Source of the DNA: DATGMP01 sp035293565
GTDB taxonomy: Bacteria > Pseudomonadota > Alphaproteobacteria > BOG-932 > Roseiterribacteraceae
DNA: 29,782 nt
NCBI GenBank assembly: GCA_035293565.1
Contig: DATGMP010000128.1
Coordinates: forward strand, 1 to 29,782
Reading direction: 5' to 3'
The translations under genes and the position numbers were made by a program. Below the pieces are notes generated by a model. That model was given only the letters and a program-made list of their open reading frames with translations. It made no database searches and was not told the DNA's origin. Shown here in pieces: positions 14,705 through 23,111 of the stretch (position 1 is the first letter of the stretch; each line of letters begins with the position of its first letter).

Positions 14705-16012
14705 TCAGAGGGTCGGATAGATCGGGAAGCGGCGGCAAAGGCCCCGCACCCGTTCCCGCACGCGACGCTCGACCTCGCCATTGTCGTCGGGACTGCGAGC
14801 GAGCCCCTCCAGGACTTCGAGGATCATCTCACCCACTTGCCGGAATTCCGCCTGGCCGAAGCCGCGCGTTGTCGCCGCGGGACTGCCCAAACGGATGCCC
14901 GAGGTGATGGTCGGCTTTTCGGGGTCGAAGGGAATGGCGTTTTTGTTGCAGGTCATTCCGGCCCGCTCGAGGCTCGCCTCCGCCGCCTTGCCCGTCACCT
15001 TCTTGGGCCTGAGGTCGACGAGCATCAGGTGGCAATCCGTGCCTTTTGACACGATTTCGAGGCCGCCCGCCTCCAGCGTCGCGGCGAGCTGTCGGGCATT
15101 GTCGAGCACCGCCTTGGCGTAGACCTTGAACTCGCCCGTCAACGCCTCGCCGAAGGCGACGGCCTTGGCGGCGATGATGTGCATCAGCGGGCCACCCTGG
15201 AGGCCCGGGAAGGTCGCCGAGTTGACCTTCTTGCCGATCGCCTCGTCGTTTGACAGGACCAAGCCGCCGCGCGGACCGCGCAGCGTCTTGTGCGTGGTGG
15301 AAGTGACGACATGGGCATGCGGCAGCGGGGTGGGATAGAGACCGGCGGCTACGAGCCCAGCGTAGTGGGCCATATCGACCATCAGATAGGCGCCGACCTC
15401 GTCGGCGATTTTGCGGAAACGGGCGAAATCGATCGCACGCGCATAGGCCGAGCCCCCGGCGATGACGATCGAGGGCTTATGCTGGCGAGCGAGCGCCCCG
15501 ACCTCGTCATAGTCGATCAGGCCATCTTGTCGACGGATGCCGTACTGCACCGCGTTGAACCATTTGCCAGACAGGTTGGGCGCCGCCCCGTGTGTCAGGT
15601 GGCCGCCGGCATCCAGCGACATGCCGAGAATCGTGTCACCCGGTTTGGCGAGCGCCAGCATTACCGTCTGGTTGGCCTGGCTGCCGGAGTGGGGCTGCAC
15701 GTTCGCGTAAGCGCAGCCGAACAGCTTCTTGGCGCGGTCGATTGCCAGCTGCTCGGCGATGTCTACGAACTCACAGCCGCCATAATAGCGCTTGCCCGGA
15801 TAGCCTTCGGCATATTTGTTGGTCATCAGCGAGCCCTGGGCCTCCAGCACCGCCAGGGAGACGATGTTCTCGGAGGCGATGAGCTCGATCTGGTCCTGCT
15901 CGCGCCGAAGCTCGCCCGTGATCGCCCGGGCAATGTCGGGATCGGCTTCCGCGAGTCCGGTCGTGAAGAAGCCGGAGCCGACGCCGGGGCTGGACAGATT
16001 GGCGTGAGTCAT
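14705..16012 (-). CDS. glyA: Serine hydroxymethyltransferase
   Basis: This 435-residue PLP enzyme interconverts serine and glycine, giving methylene-tetrahydrofolate. Diagnostic features are LIASENIVS, GYPGKRYYGGCEFVD, NVQPHSGSQAN, HLTHGA, DMAHYAGL and the PLP-binding Lys242 in TSTTHKTLRGPRGG. The length is typical. AGGGAA (complement of 16018-16023) lies 5 nt before the ATG. It leads the glyA-nrdR-ribD run and is preceded by a 109-bp leader with a strong hairpin. It is cytoplasmic, normally a dimer. Confidence 0.97.
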   Translation of the reverse strand: MTHANLSSPGVGSGFFTTGLAEADPDIARAITGELRREQDQIELIASENIVSLAVLEAQGSLMTNKYAEGYPGKRYYGGCEFVDIAEQLAIDRAKKLFGCAYANVQPHSGSQANQTVMLALAKPGDTILGMSLDAGGHLTHGAAPNLSGKWFNAVQYGIRRQDGLIDYDEVGALARQHKPSIVIAGGSAYARAIDFARFRKIADEVGAYLMVDMAHYAGLVAAGLYPTPLPHAHVVTSTTHKTLRGPRGGLVLSNDEAIGKKVNSATFPGLQGGPLMHIIAAKAVAFGEALTGEFKVYAKAVLDNARQLAATLEAGGLEIVSKGTDCHLMLVDLRPKKVTGKAAEASLERAGMTCNKNAIPFDPEKPTITSGIRLGSPAATTRGFGQAEFRQVGEMILEVLEGLARSPDDNGEVERRVRERVRGLCRRFPIYPTL

Positions 16013-16033
16013 GGCGATTCCCTGGAAATGCGC

Positions 16034-16057
16034 GCGCCCGCGAGACTTAGCGGGCGC
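16034..16057 (-). other. Perfect hairpin in the glyA leader
   Basis: Arms GCGCCCGC (16034-16041) and GCGGGCGC (16050-16057) form an 8-bp all-GC/CG-rich stem with an 8-nt loop, 22 nt upstream of the glyA ATG. No T tract follows. It may end the upstream ldtR-DUF6898 transcript, block degradation, or be part of a leader control element. Confidence 0.45.
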
Positions 16058-16121
16058 AACGCCGGGAACCTACCACTGCTTGGGTCGTTAGGCGAGTCGG
16101 CGGATCAGATTGCAGAAAAGA

Positions 16122-16325
16122 TCAGTGCTTCGGCCTGCCGGCAACGGCGTCACGCTCGATCGCACGCGCAAGCTTGGCCAGAACCAGCTGGCGGAGGGTC
16201 GATTCGGGGGTCGAGGCAGGAGCCTGCAGCGACACCTCGATCAGGCTCACCGAATCGGCGGCCGTCACCTTCACCGCCTGGCCGTAGCGGCGGATTTCGA
16301 TAATTGCGGGGCGCTGGTCGGTCAT
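16122..16325 (-). CDS. DUF6898-type small conserved protein
   Basis: This 67-residue cytoplasmic protein (IIEIRRYGQAVKVTAADSVSLIEVSLQAP, then a helix TLRQLVLAKLARAIERD) resembles the short DUF6898 proteins found next to glyA in alphaproteobacteria. No signal peptide or membrane helix is present. It lies 13 bp after ldtR and 109 bp before glyA on the same strand. Its function is not known; the conserved position hints at a link with cell-envelope or one-carbon genes, but this is inference. Confidence 0.75.
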   Translation of the reverse strand: MTDQRPAIIEIRRYGQAVKVTAADSVSLIEVSLQAPASTPESTLRQLVLAKLARAIERDAVAGRPKH

Positions 16326-16338
16326 GCCCCGCGACCCG

Positions 16339-16806
16339 TCACGCGGCGGTCAGCGCCATCAGGTGCGGCTCGGTCTGAAGCGACCAGAACCGCTCCAGCT
16401 TGTGCATGGTCTCGCCGAGCTTGGTGAGGTCGGCCTGGGTCAGCCCCGCGCGCTCGAGCTGCTTGGCATGGCGCTCGAACAGCTCGTCCAGGTGCTTCTT
16501 AAGTTTGCCGCCCTTTTCGGAGACCTTGACCCGCACCGAGCGGCGATCGTGCAGGGAGCGCTCCTGGACCAGATAGCCGTTCTCGACCATCTTTTTCAGG
16601 TTATAGGAGACGTTGGAGCCGAGGTAATAACCGCGGAGCGTCAGCTCGCCAACGGTCAGATGGTCGGCTCCGATATTGTAGAGAATCAAAGCCTGAACGT
16701 TGTTGATGTCCTCGATACCCAGGCGATCGAGCTCGATCTTCAGCACGTCGAGGGACTGTCGGTGCAGCCGCTCGATAATATGGATGGTCTCGTAATATGC
16801 TGACAC
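16339..16806 (-). CDS. ldtR: MarR-family regulator, LdtR type
   Basis: This 155-residue winged-helix protein has the MarR fold: a dimer helix (IHIIERLHRQSLDVLKIELD), the recognition region TLRGYYLGSNVSYNLKKMVENGYL and the wing (QERSLHDRRSVRVKVSEKG). It matches LdtR, the alphaproteobacterial regulator known from Liberibacter and Rhizobium that controls an L,D-transpeptidase gene and osmotic tolerance. No transpeptidase gene is in the window. The start is a GTG at 16804-16806, with AGGAG (complement of 16814-16818) 7 nt upstream. A palindrome directly beyond that site suggests self-control. It is divergent from hemB. Confidence 0.87.
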   Translation of the reverse strand: MSAYYETIHIIERLHRQSLDVLKIELDRLGIEDINNVQALILYNIGADHLTVGELTLRGYYLGSNVSYNLKKMVENGYLVQERSLHDRRSVRVKVSEKGGKLKKHLDELFERHAKQLERAGLTQADLTKLGETMHKLERFWSLQTEPHLMALTAA

Positions 16807-16818
16807 GACATCGCTCCT

Positions 16819-16832
16819 GATGAGGGATCATC
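16819..16832. promoter_or_regulatory. Inverted repeat next to the ldtR ribosome-binding site
   Basis: GATGA-GGGA-TCATC lies immediately upstream of the ldtR AGGAG in the 129-bp divergent gap with hemB. Its size suits a MarR-type dimer, so it is a candidate autoregulatory operator. Confidence 0.4.
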
Positions 16833-16926
16833 GGGCGACGAGAATGGCGGGTATGATTTAACGAAGGCTGAAATATCGGATGTTTTCAGCAAAAATTAGG
16901 GCCTTTTCCAGCGTTCAAATCTTAAC

Positions 16927-16930
16927 GGAG
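16927..16930 (+). promoter_or_regulatory. Ribosome-binding site that fixes the hemB start
   Basis: GGAG ends 5 nt before ATG 16936. The in-frame GTG at 16930 overlaps this GGAG, so it is unlikely to be used. Confidence 0.6.
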
Positions 16931-16935
16931 TGGCT

Positions 16936-17931
16936 ATGACCGGCTTTCCACAGGTACGGATGCGCCGCAATCGTCGGACCGATTGGATCAGGCGCCTCGT
17001 CGCCGAAAACCGCGTCGGGCCGGCCGACCTGATCCTGCCCGTCATCCTCATCGAGGGCGACAACCGGCGGGAGCCAATCGAGACCATGCCGGGCGTCGCG
17101 AGACTGACGATCGACCTTGCGACCGAGGTCGCGGCCCAAGCGGCCGAACTCGGCATTCCGGCCGTGGCTCTTTTTCCGGCCGTCGCGCCCGAGCTCAAAT
17201 CGGCGGACGGCGCCGAAGCGCTCAAATCCGACAATCTGGTCGGCCGCGCCACGCGGCGGATCAAAAGCCAGGTGCCCGCGATCGGCCTCATCGCCGACGC
17301 GGCGCTAGACCCCTACACGACCCACGGCCATGACGGGCTTCTGGTCGACGGCGAGATCGTGAACGACGCCACGGTCGCGGCGCTATGCCGCCAGGCCTTG
17401 GCCGAGGCCGAGGCCGGAATCGATGTCGTGGCGCCGTCGGACATGATGGACGGCCGGGTGGGCGCCATCCGGCGGGCCCTGGACGAGGCCGGGCACACCC
17501 ATGTCCAGATCCTCTCCTACGCGGCCAAATACGCCTCGGTCTTTTACGGGCCCTTCCGTGACGCGCTTTCGACCCGCGGCCTGCTCAAGGGCGACAAGCG
17601 GACCTACCAGATGGACGTCGCCAATAGTGACGAAGCGCTGCGTGAAATCGGCCTCGATATCGACGAAGGCGCCGACATGGTGATGGTGAAGCCCGGCCTG
17701 CCCTATCTCGATATCATTCGCCGCGCCAAGGACCGGTTCGGCGTGCCGACCTTCGCCTATCATGTGAGCGGCGAGTACGCGATGCTCCGCTTCGCCGCCC
17801 AGGCCGGCGCGATGGAATACGAGCCCGCCCTGATGGAGACCCTCCTCTGCTTCAAGCGCGCCGGCGCCGACGCGGTGCTCACCTATGGCGCACTGGACGC
17901 GGCGAGAAGGCTGAAGGGGGGTAATCCTTAG
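16936..17931 (+). CDS. hemB: Porphobilinogen synthase (delta-aminolevulinic acid dehydratase)
   Basis: This 331-residue enzyme joins two 5-aminolevulinate molecules to porphobilinogen in heme synthesis. The two Schiff-base lysines are Lys198 (SYAAKYAS) and Lys252 (MVMVKPG). The metal-site region reads DAALDPYTTHGHDG, with Asp and Ala in place of the Cys triad of zinc enzymes, so this is the magnesium-type form usual in alphaproteobacteria. VAPSDMMDGRVGAIRRALD is also intact. It is cytoplasmic and single-gene in its operon, divergent from ldtR and convergent with the GNAT gene 50 bp away. Confidence 0.97.
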   Translation: MTGFPQVRMRRNRRTDWIRRLVAENRVGPADLILPVILIEGDNRREPIETMPGVARLTIDLATEVAAQAAELGIPAVALFPAVAPELKSADGAEALKSDNLVGRATRRIKSQVPAIGLIADAALDPYTTHGHDGLLVDGEIVNDATVAALCRQALAEAEAGIDVVAPSDMMDGRVGAIRRALDEAGHTHVQILSYAAKYASVFYGPFRDALSTRGLLKGDKRTYQMDVANSDEALREIGLDIDEGADMVMVKPGLPYLDIIRRAKDRFGVPTFAYHVSGEYAMLRFAAQAGAMEYEPALMETLLCFKRAGADAVLTYGALDAARRLKGGNP

Positions 17932-17981
17932 TTGCGTATGATTGTGGTTCCGGAAGCTTAGGCGAGATCCAATCTCCAGCT

Positions 17982-18500
17982 TCAGAGATCCAGCGCCATC
18001 ACCAGATCGTCATGCCAGCTCGAGCCGACCTGGAACTTGCGCTCGCCGATCGGGCGGAAGCCGAGGCGGCGGTAGAATGAAATGGCCGTACTGTTGCCGT
18101 TGTAGACGCCGAGCAACGCTCGGCGCTTGCCCTTCGCCTTGGCCCAATCGAGGCCGGTCTGCATGAGGGCGAAGCCGGTTCCGCCTCCTTGAAACCGATG
18201 CAAGAGGTAGATCCGCTTCACCTCGATATCCTCGGCCCGCAATGCGACGGGAAGGTCCGGCGCATCGAGCACGGCATAGCCGATCGCCGCTCGGCCCGGC
18301 TCAGCTTCGGCGATCCATAAGCCAGCCGCTGGCTTTTTCAACCACTCCGCATAAACCGCGGACGAATGCTGTCGAGCGCAATGGAGCAGAATGTCGTCGC
18401 CTGCGAGCACGCCGGCAAAGGCTTCGAGAAAGCTCGCCGCGCCGACCAGCGCGAGCCGCTCTTCATCGCCCGGGACCGCCGGGCGGATCCGGCCGCTCAT
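17982..18500 (-). CDS. GNAT-family N-acetyltransferase
   Basis: This 172-residue protein starts at ATG 18500, whose codon overlaps the upstream hydrolase stop (ATGA). It has the GNAT fold: RPAVPGDEERLALV at the N-terminus, IEVKRIYLLHRFQGGGTGFALMQ (strand 4 and the acetyl-CoA loop QGGGTG) and GVYNGNSTAISFYRRLGFRPIGERKF at the end. The open frame extends upstream to 18569, but that part is inside the hydrolase gene. It is the third gene of the decarboxylase-hydrolase-GNAT operon. The substrate is unknown; a polyamine is possible given the first gene. Confidence 0.85.
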   Translation of the reverse strand: MSGRIRPAVPGDEERLALVGAASFLEAFAGVLAGDDILLHCARQHSSAVYAEWLKKPAAGLWIAEAEPGRAAIGYAVLDAPDLPVALRAEDIEVKRIYLLHRFQGGGTGFALMQTGLDWAKAKGKRRALLGVYNGNSTAISFYRRLGFRPIGERKFQVGSSWHDDLVMALDL

Positions 18501-19357
18501 GTGCGGGAAAGCCAGTCGCGGATGGCCGCGATCTGCGCGGCGGCGAACAGCGCCGGCGCATGCCCGCATTCGGGAAATTCGACCAATTCCGTATCGGGCT
18601 TGCGCCGAATCATTTCAACCGCCGTTTCGGATAGCAACAGGTCCGATAGGACACCACGAATGACCAGCACCGGACAAGCAATCCGATCCCACAACGGCCA
18701 AAGATCCGCATCACTCAGAGGCGGGGCAAAGGCGCGCGCGATCGCCGGGTCGTAGGCGAGGCGGAAGCCGCCATCCGGCTGGGACCGCGCAGACCAGAGC
18801 GCCAGATGGGCCCATTCGAGATCGGTGAGGGGGCCGAAAGGCGCGTGAACCCGGCGCAGATAGCCTTCCAGCTCATCCATGCTCTCGAACCACGGATCAT
18901 TGCCGACATAGCCTCCGATGCGTTCCAATGCCGCCTTTGGTATGAACGGTCCGACATCATTCAGGATCAGCCGGCGGATCGGCGTGCCGGGCTGGGCGGC
19001 GAGCATTAGGCCGACGAGGCCGCCCATCGACGTGCCGAGCCAATCGACTCTCTCGACATCCAACCGGGCGATCAGCGCCGCCGCGTCGGCGAGATATTGC
19101 GGATAGCCGTAGAGTGCGCTGTCGGGCAAACGGTCGCTGCGGCCCCGCCCGACCACATCCGGACAAATGACGCGAAATCCATCCGCCAACGCGCCCGCGA
19201 CGCCGTCGAAATCGCGTCCGTTCCGCGTGAGGCCATGCAGGGCAATCAGTGTCGGAGAGCCGAGGTGCGTCGACGGCCATTCCCAATAGGCATTGCGATG
19301 AAAACCGGCCTGGCTGAGCCCCAGGAAATGCCGTTCCGCCGGTTCGGTCGCGGTCAT
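18497..19357 (-). CDS. Alpha/beta hydrolase
   Basis: This 286-residue cytoplasmic protein is a classical alpha/beta hydrolase: ALHGLTRNGRDF (oxyanion region), ICPDVVGRGRSDR, nucleophile Ser110 in GTSMGG and the final His in ECGHAPAL. A helical cap lies between about residues 140 and 215. It resembles the broad esterase/epoxide-hydrolase/MhpC-type group, and the substrate cannot be told. Its start overlaps the decarboxylase stop by 4 bp and its stop overlaps the GNAT start by 4 bp, indicating tight co-expression. Confidence 0.88.
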   Translation of the reverse strand: MTATEPAERHFLGLSQAGFHRNAYWEWPSTHLGSPTLIALHGLTRNGRDFDGVAGALADGFRVICPDVVGRGRSDRLPDSALYGYPQYLADAAALIARLDVERVDWLGTSMGGLVGLMLAAQPGTPIRRLILNDVGPFIPKAALERIGGYVGNDPWFESMDELEGYLRRVHAPFGPLTDLEWAHLALWSARSQPDGGFRLAYDPAIARAFAPPLSDADLWPLWDRIACPVLVIRGVLSDLLLSETAVEMIRRKPDTELVEFPECGHAPALFAAAQIAAIRDWLSRT

Positions 19358-20550
19358 TCCGCCGCCGCGCTCACGATCGGCGCGTGCATCGGCAGGAACG
19401 GCGGATCGTCAACCGTGACGAACCGGTCCGCGTAGAAGCCGTTGAAACGGGTTCGGAAAGCCGAGGAATACGCGCCCCATTGGCCGATCTCGACCCAATC
19501 GCCTTCGGCGATGTCGCTCGGCAAGGAATAAGGGCCCTTCATCACATCTTCCGAATCACAGGTCGGCCCGAACAGCACGAAGGACTCGTTCTCGTCCGAG
19601 AGCTGCGCGCCGGGCCGGATCGCCCGCATCGGCGGCAGAAAGGCCGGATATTGAAAATCGGAGAGGCTGCCGAACAGGCCGTCATTCAGATAGAGCTGCC
19701 GACCGCGACGAAGCTCGACCTTGACCAGCAGCGACGCGCCCGAGGCGACCAGCGCACGTCCAGGCTCGCACCAGAGTTCACACCCCGCCGGTAGCTTCAG
19801 GGCCTCGTATCCCTGGCGGATCACGCCGAAATAGGTTTCGAGCGGCGGCGGCTCGACCGTGCTGTAGGAGGCCGGAAATCCACCGCCGACATCCACGACC
19901 GCGAGCGGCGCCGCAAACCGGCGCCGGACCGAACGAATGAGCTTCAGCGCGTCGGAATAAGCGCGCGGCTCCAGGCATTGCGAGCCGACATGAAAGCAGA
20001 GGCCCAGCTGCCAGCCGAGCTTGTCGGCAATGCGAAGCAGATCGGCCGCCGCTTCGACTCCGACTCCGAACTTGCCACCGAGGTCATAGACCGCGGCGCC
20101 ATGGGCGGTCGCCAGCCGTACCACCAGCGTAACGTCCTTGGCGCCCCCGGTCTCGGTGCGAATCTTGTCGATCTCCGCCGGGTGATCCGCCACGAAATGG
20201 CGAATGCCATGATTGCGGTAGGCTATGGCGATGTCGCTGCGCCGCTTCACCGGATTCATGAAATAGCCGTGGCCAGGCGGATCGAGCGCCGAGATCTGGT
20301 CGATCTCCGGCAGGGACGCGACGTCGAAATCCACGATTCCCGCTTCGTGCAGAGGCCCTAGGAAAGCGGGCTCTGCGTTGCATTTGACCGCGTACAGCAC
20401 GCGACCAGGGAAGCCGTCCAGAAATCGGCGAGCCGCCGCGCGAAGCGCATGGGGCCGCACACAGAAGACAGGTTGCTCGGGACGCAACGCCTCGACCACG
20501 GCCCGAATGTCGGCGAAATGCTGGGTTTGGACGGTCAAAGGGTCAGGCAT
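19354..20550 (-). CDS. Type III PLP-dependent decarboxylase (ornithine/lysine decarboxylase family)
   Basis: This 398-residue enzyme has the alanine-racemase-fold decarboxylase layout. PLP-binding Lys56 is in YAVKCN, the His187 stacking region is HVGSQ, the phosphate loop is GGGFP, EPGRALVA follows, and the active-site Cys331 lies in FGPTCDSEDVM. Members make putrescine or cadaverine from ornithine or lysine; some act on carboxynorspermidine. Residues deciding the substrate cannot be assigned with confidence, but the bacterial ODC-like form is most likely. ATG 20550 is preferred over the rare TTG at 20619. It is first of the operon and divergent from the acylase gene, with an 81-bp gap. Confidence 0.9.
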   Translation of the reverse strand: MPDPLTVQTQHFADIRAVVEALRPEQPVFCVRPHALRAAARRFLDGFPGRVLYAVKCNAEPAFLGPLHEAGIVDFDVASLPEIDQISALDPPGHGYFMNPVKRRSDIAIAYRNHGIRHFVADHPAEIDKIRTETGGAKDVTLVVRLATAHGAAVYDLGGKFGVGVEAAADLLRIADKLGWQLGLCFHVGSQCLEPRAYSDALKLIRSVRRRFAAPLAVVDVGGGFPASYSTVEPPPLETYFGVIRQGYEALKLPAGCELWCEPGRALVASGASLLVKVELRRGRQLYLNDGLFGSLSDFQYPAFLPPMRAIRPGAQLSDENESFVLFGPTCDSEDVMKGPYSLPSDIAEGDWVEIGQWGAYSSAFRTRFNGFYADRFVTVDDPPFLPMHAPIVSAAAE

Positions 20551-20617
20551 CGAGACTCGGAGGTTCGACGATTCCCCAAACTCCTGGCGCGTGGTAAGGC
20601 CAATCCTGGGGGATATC

Positions 20618-20623
20618 AAGGAG
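20618..20623 (+). promoter_or_regulatory. Ribosome-binding site that fixes the acylase start
   Basis: AAGGAG lies 8 nt before ATG 20632, which starts just before a membrane-anchor sequence. The upstream extension of the open frame lies inside the divergent decarboxylase gene and is not used. Confidence 0.7.
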
Positions 20624-20631
20624 AAGTTCCG

Positions 20632-22980
20632 ATGCGCTGGATGCGCCGCCTATTCGTAGCCGTCGCCATCCTGGTTGCATTGGCGGTCGCCGTTCCGGCT
20701 GGAGTCCTGGGAGGTATCCTGGTCTGGCTCAAGCTATCGCCGCCAGCCATGGACAACACGGTGAAAATGCCCGGTCTGTCCGGCCCGGTTAACCTCGTTT
20801 GGGACGAAAACGCAGTCCCCCATATCTTTGCTCCATCGCTTCGCGACGCATACCGGGTTTTGGGCTGGGTGCATGCGCGTGACCGGCTCTGGCAGATGGA
20901 ATCGAGTCGCAGGCTGGGCCAGGGACGGCTCGCCGAAATCATCGGGCCGCCCGGCGTCGCGTTCGATCGCGAAATGCGCGTGCTCGGCCTCTATCGACTG
21001 GCCGAACAGAACTACCAAACGCTCGATTCCGAAACCCGCGCCGATCTCGATGCCTATGCAGCCGGCGTGAACGCCTATCTCGCCCGACCGGCGGCCCCGC
21101 TCCCGGTTGAATTTCAGATTCTCGACGTGACGCCGGCGCCCTGGAAGCCTGCCGATACGCTCGTCTGGGGCCGCCTCATGTCGCTCCAGCTCAGTTCCAA
21201 TTATCGCGAAGAGGCCGCGCGCGCGGAGCTGGTTAAGCAGGTCCCGGAATCAGTCTTCAAGGACTTCTTCCCTGATAGCCCCTACCCGGGCCCGACGACC
21301 TTGGCCGGCCTTGGCGGAATCGACTGGAAGCGCTTTGCCGGCGCGCTGCCGCCGGTGCTGGGCCCCGACCATGCATCGAATGAGTGGGCCGTCGACGGAA
21401 CCCTCACCAAGAGCGGCAAACCCCTGCTCGCCAACGACCCGCATCTGGGGCTCGCCGCGCCAATCCTCTGGTATCTGGCGCGGATCGTGACGCCGGAGGG
21501 CAGTGTCGCGGGCGTCACCGTGCCGGGGGTGCCGTATCACCTGCTGGGCCACAACGATCATCTGGCCTGGGGCTTCACGACGACCGGGGGCGACGTGCAG
21601 GACCTCTTCGTCGAAGAGGTCGATCCGAAGGACCCCGACAAGTACCGCACGCCGGATGGCGAGGCCGCCTTCAAGACCCGCGACGAGACGATCAAGGTCC
21701 GCTTCGGTCAGGACATACACCTCGCGGTGCGCGAAAGCCGACACGGGCCGGTGATCTCCGACACCGACCCTGATCTCGCTGCCGCGGTCGGCCAAGGCAA
21801 GGCGGTGGCTCTCTCCTTCGTTGGCCTCGATCCCAAGGACACGACCACCGCAGCGGCGCGTGCCTTGAACCGTGCGCACGATGCGGTCGCCTTGCGCGCG
21901 GCGGCCAGGCTCTGGGAAACGCCGGAACAGAACCTCGTCTATGCCGATACCGAGGGGAATATCGGATTTGTGTCGGTCGGTCCGCTGCCGGTCCGCAAGC
22001 GCCCGACCGACGATTTTCCGGCACCCGGCTCCAGTGGCGAAGCCGATTGGACAGGTCTGACCGATTTCACCCAGCTTCCGCAGACCTTCGATCCGCCGAC
22101 GCACATGCTCGTCAATGCCAACAACCGGGTCGTGCCGCCCGATTTTCCGACCTATATCGGCCGCCATTATGAGAGCCCGTTCCGCGCCCAGCGCATCCAG
22201 GAAATGCTGGACGGCCGAACCGGCCTGACGGCGGATGATTTCGCAAGGATGCAACTCGACACCAAGGCGGCCGATGGGAGCCTTTTGTTGCCGCGTCTAT
22301 TGAAGGCGGAGCCGGCCAGCGCCGCCGGTCGCCAGGCGCTCGCCATGCTTTCAAAGTGGAACGCGTTCATGGATCGCGATCGACCGGAGCCCCTGATCTA
22401 CACTGCCTGGGTTTACCGGCTGCAGGCCGCACTGGTCGAAGAGCGACTGGGGCCGACCGGTCATCGCGGCTACTACGATCCGATGCTGACGACACGCCTA
22501 CTCGATGACGAGCCGGGCGGGACCGCCAAGACCGTCGCCTTGCTCTCCAGCACCCTCGATGACACGGTCGGCGCACTCGCCATGGCCTACGGCTCGAACC
22601 TGAACGCCTGGCGCTGGGGAAATGCGCATCGGGCAACGCTGACCTCGCAGCTCTTCGGCGACGTGCCGATACTCGGGCGCCTGTTCGACATCGGGCGGCC
22701 GACGCCGGGCGGGGACGAGACCGTCAACCGGGCGGGCATCGGCGCCAATGACGGCGTAACGTTCCCTGACCGGCACGGTCCGGGCTACCGCGGCGTCTTC
22801 GATCTATCCGATCTCGACAAGAGCCGCTTCATCATCGCCACAGGCGAGTCCGGCAACCCACTCTCTACCTATTACCGAACCTTCGTCCGTCGATGGCGGG
22901 ACGGCGGATCGGTCACGCTGTCGGGAACCGCCGACGAGGTCGCCGCCCACGGAATCGGGCAGCAGAGATTCGTACCATGA
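20632..22980 (+). CDS. Penicillin acylase family Ntn-hydrolase, membrane-anchored or exported
   Basis: This 782-residue precursor has an N-terminal signal or anchor (RWMRRLFVAVAILVALAV, hydrophobic to about residue 33). Its alpha-chain part has the WDENAVPHIFA start motif and GWVHARDRLWQMES. The nucleophile is Ser249 in ASNEWAVDG, where autocleavage would create the beta-chain N-terminus. Further family marks are NDPHLGL, HNDHLAWGFTTTG, VNANNR and a final GESGNP segment. Members hydrolyse amides such as penicillins, acyl-homoserine lactones, aculeacin or other N-acyl compounds in the periplasm; the substrate here is unknown. The gene is divergent from the decarboxylase operon. Confidence 0.93.
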   Translation: MRWMRRLFVAVAILVALAVAVPAGVLGGILVWLKLSPPAMDNTVKMPGLSGPVNLVWDENAVPHIFAPSLRDAYRVLGWVHARDRLWQMESSRRLGQGRLAEIIGPPGVAFDREMRVLGLYRLAEQNYQTLDSETRADLDAYAAGVNAYLARPAAPLPVEFQILDVTPAPWKPADTLVWGRLMSLQLSSNYREEAARAELVKQVPESVFKDFFPDSPYPGPTTLAGLGGIDWKRFAGALPPVLGPDHASNEWAVDGTLTKSGKPLLANDPHLGLAAPILWYLARIVTPEGSVAGVTVPGVPYHLLGHNDHLAWGFTTTGGDVQDLFVEEVDPKDPDKYRTPDGEAAFKTRDETIKVRFGQDIHLAVRESRHGPVISDTDPDLAAAVGQGKAVALSFVGLDPKDTTTAAARALNRAHDAVALRAAARLWETPEQNLVYADTEGNIGFVSVGPLPVRKRPTDDFPAPGSSGEADWTGLTDFTQLPQTFDPPTHMLVNANNRVVPPDFPTYIGRHYESPFRAQRIQEMLDGRTGLTADDFARMQLDTKAADGSLLLPRLLKAEPASAAGRQALAMLSKWNAFMDRDRPEPLIYTAWVYRLQAALVEERLGPTGHRGYYDPMLTTRLLDDEPGGTAKTVALLSSTLDDTVGALAMAYGSNLNAWRWGNAHRATLTSQLFGDVPILGRLFDIGRPTPGGDETVNRAGIGANDGVTFPDRHGPGYRGVFDLSDLDKSRFIIATGESGNPLSTYYRTFVRRWRDGGSVTLSGTADEVAAHGIGQQRFVP

Positions 22981-23026
22981 CGAGCGGCTGGCGGGCCGCC
23001 AAGGGGATGAGCCCGATCCACCACTC

Positions 23027-23041
23027 CTAACCGTTTTTTAA
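23027..23041. promoter_or_regulatory. Candidate CtrA box upstream of motA
   Basis: CTAA-N7-TTAA (CTAACCGTTTTTTAA) matches the TTAA-N7-TTAA core and TTAACC half of CtrA sites at all but the first base. It lies 70 bp before the motA start in a 131-bp non-coding gap. CtrA controls motility genes in many alphaproteobacteria. Confidence 0.45.
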
Positions 23042-23100
23042 GCAAACTCGCGCGACGCTGGCGCCGCACCTCTTACGGGCGCTTGTGCGCCTACAACTTC

Positions 23101-23104
23101 GAGG
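23101..23104 (+). promoter_or_regulatory. Ribosome-binding site that fixes the motA start
   Basis: GAGG lies 7 nt before GTG 23112, which gives the normal MotA start. The open frame begins 9 codons earlier without a family match. Confidence 0.5.
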
Positions 23105-23111
23105 CGAACGC

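Noticed and set aside
14120..15049. 309-codon plus-strand open frame across ribD, nrdR and glyA
   Set aside because: It crosses three well-supported minus-strand genes and has no recognisable motifs.
15290..16303. 337-codon plus-strand open frame across glyA and DUF6898
   Set aside because: Shadow in GC-rich sequence; the opposite strand encodes glyA.
21250..22254. 334-codon minus-strand open frame inside the acylase gene
   Set aside because: Shadow of the acylase; no motif and no start signal.
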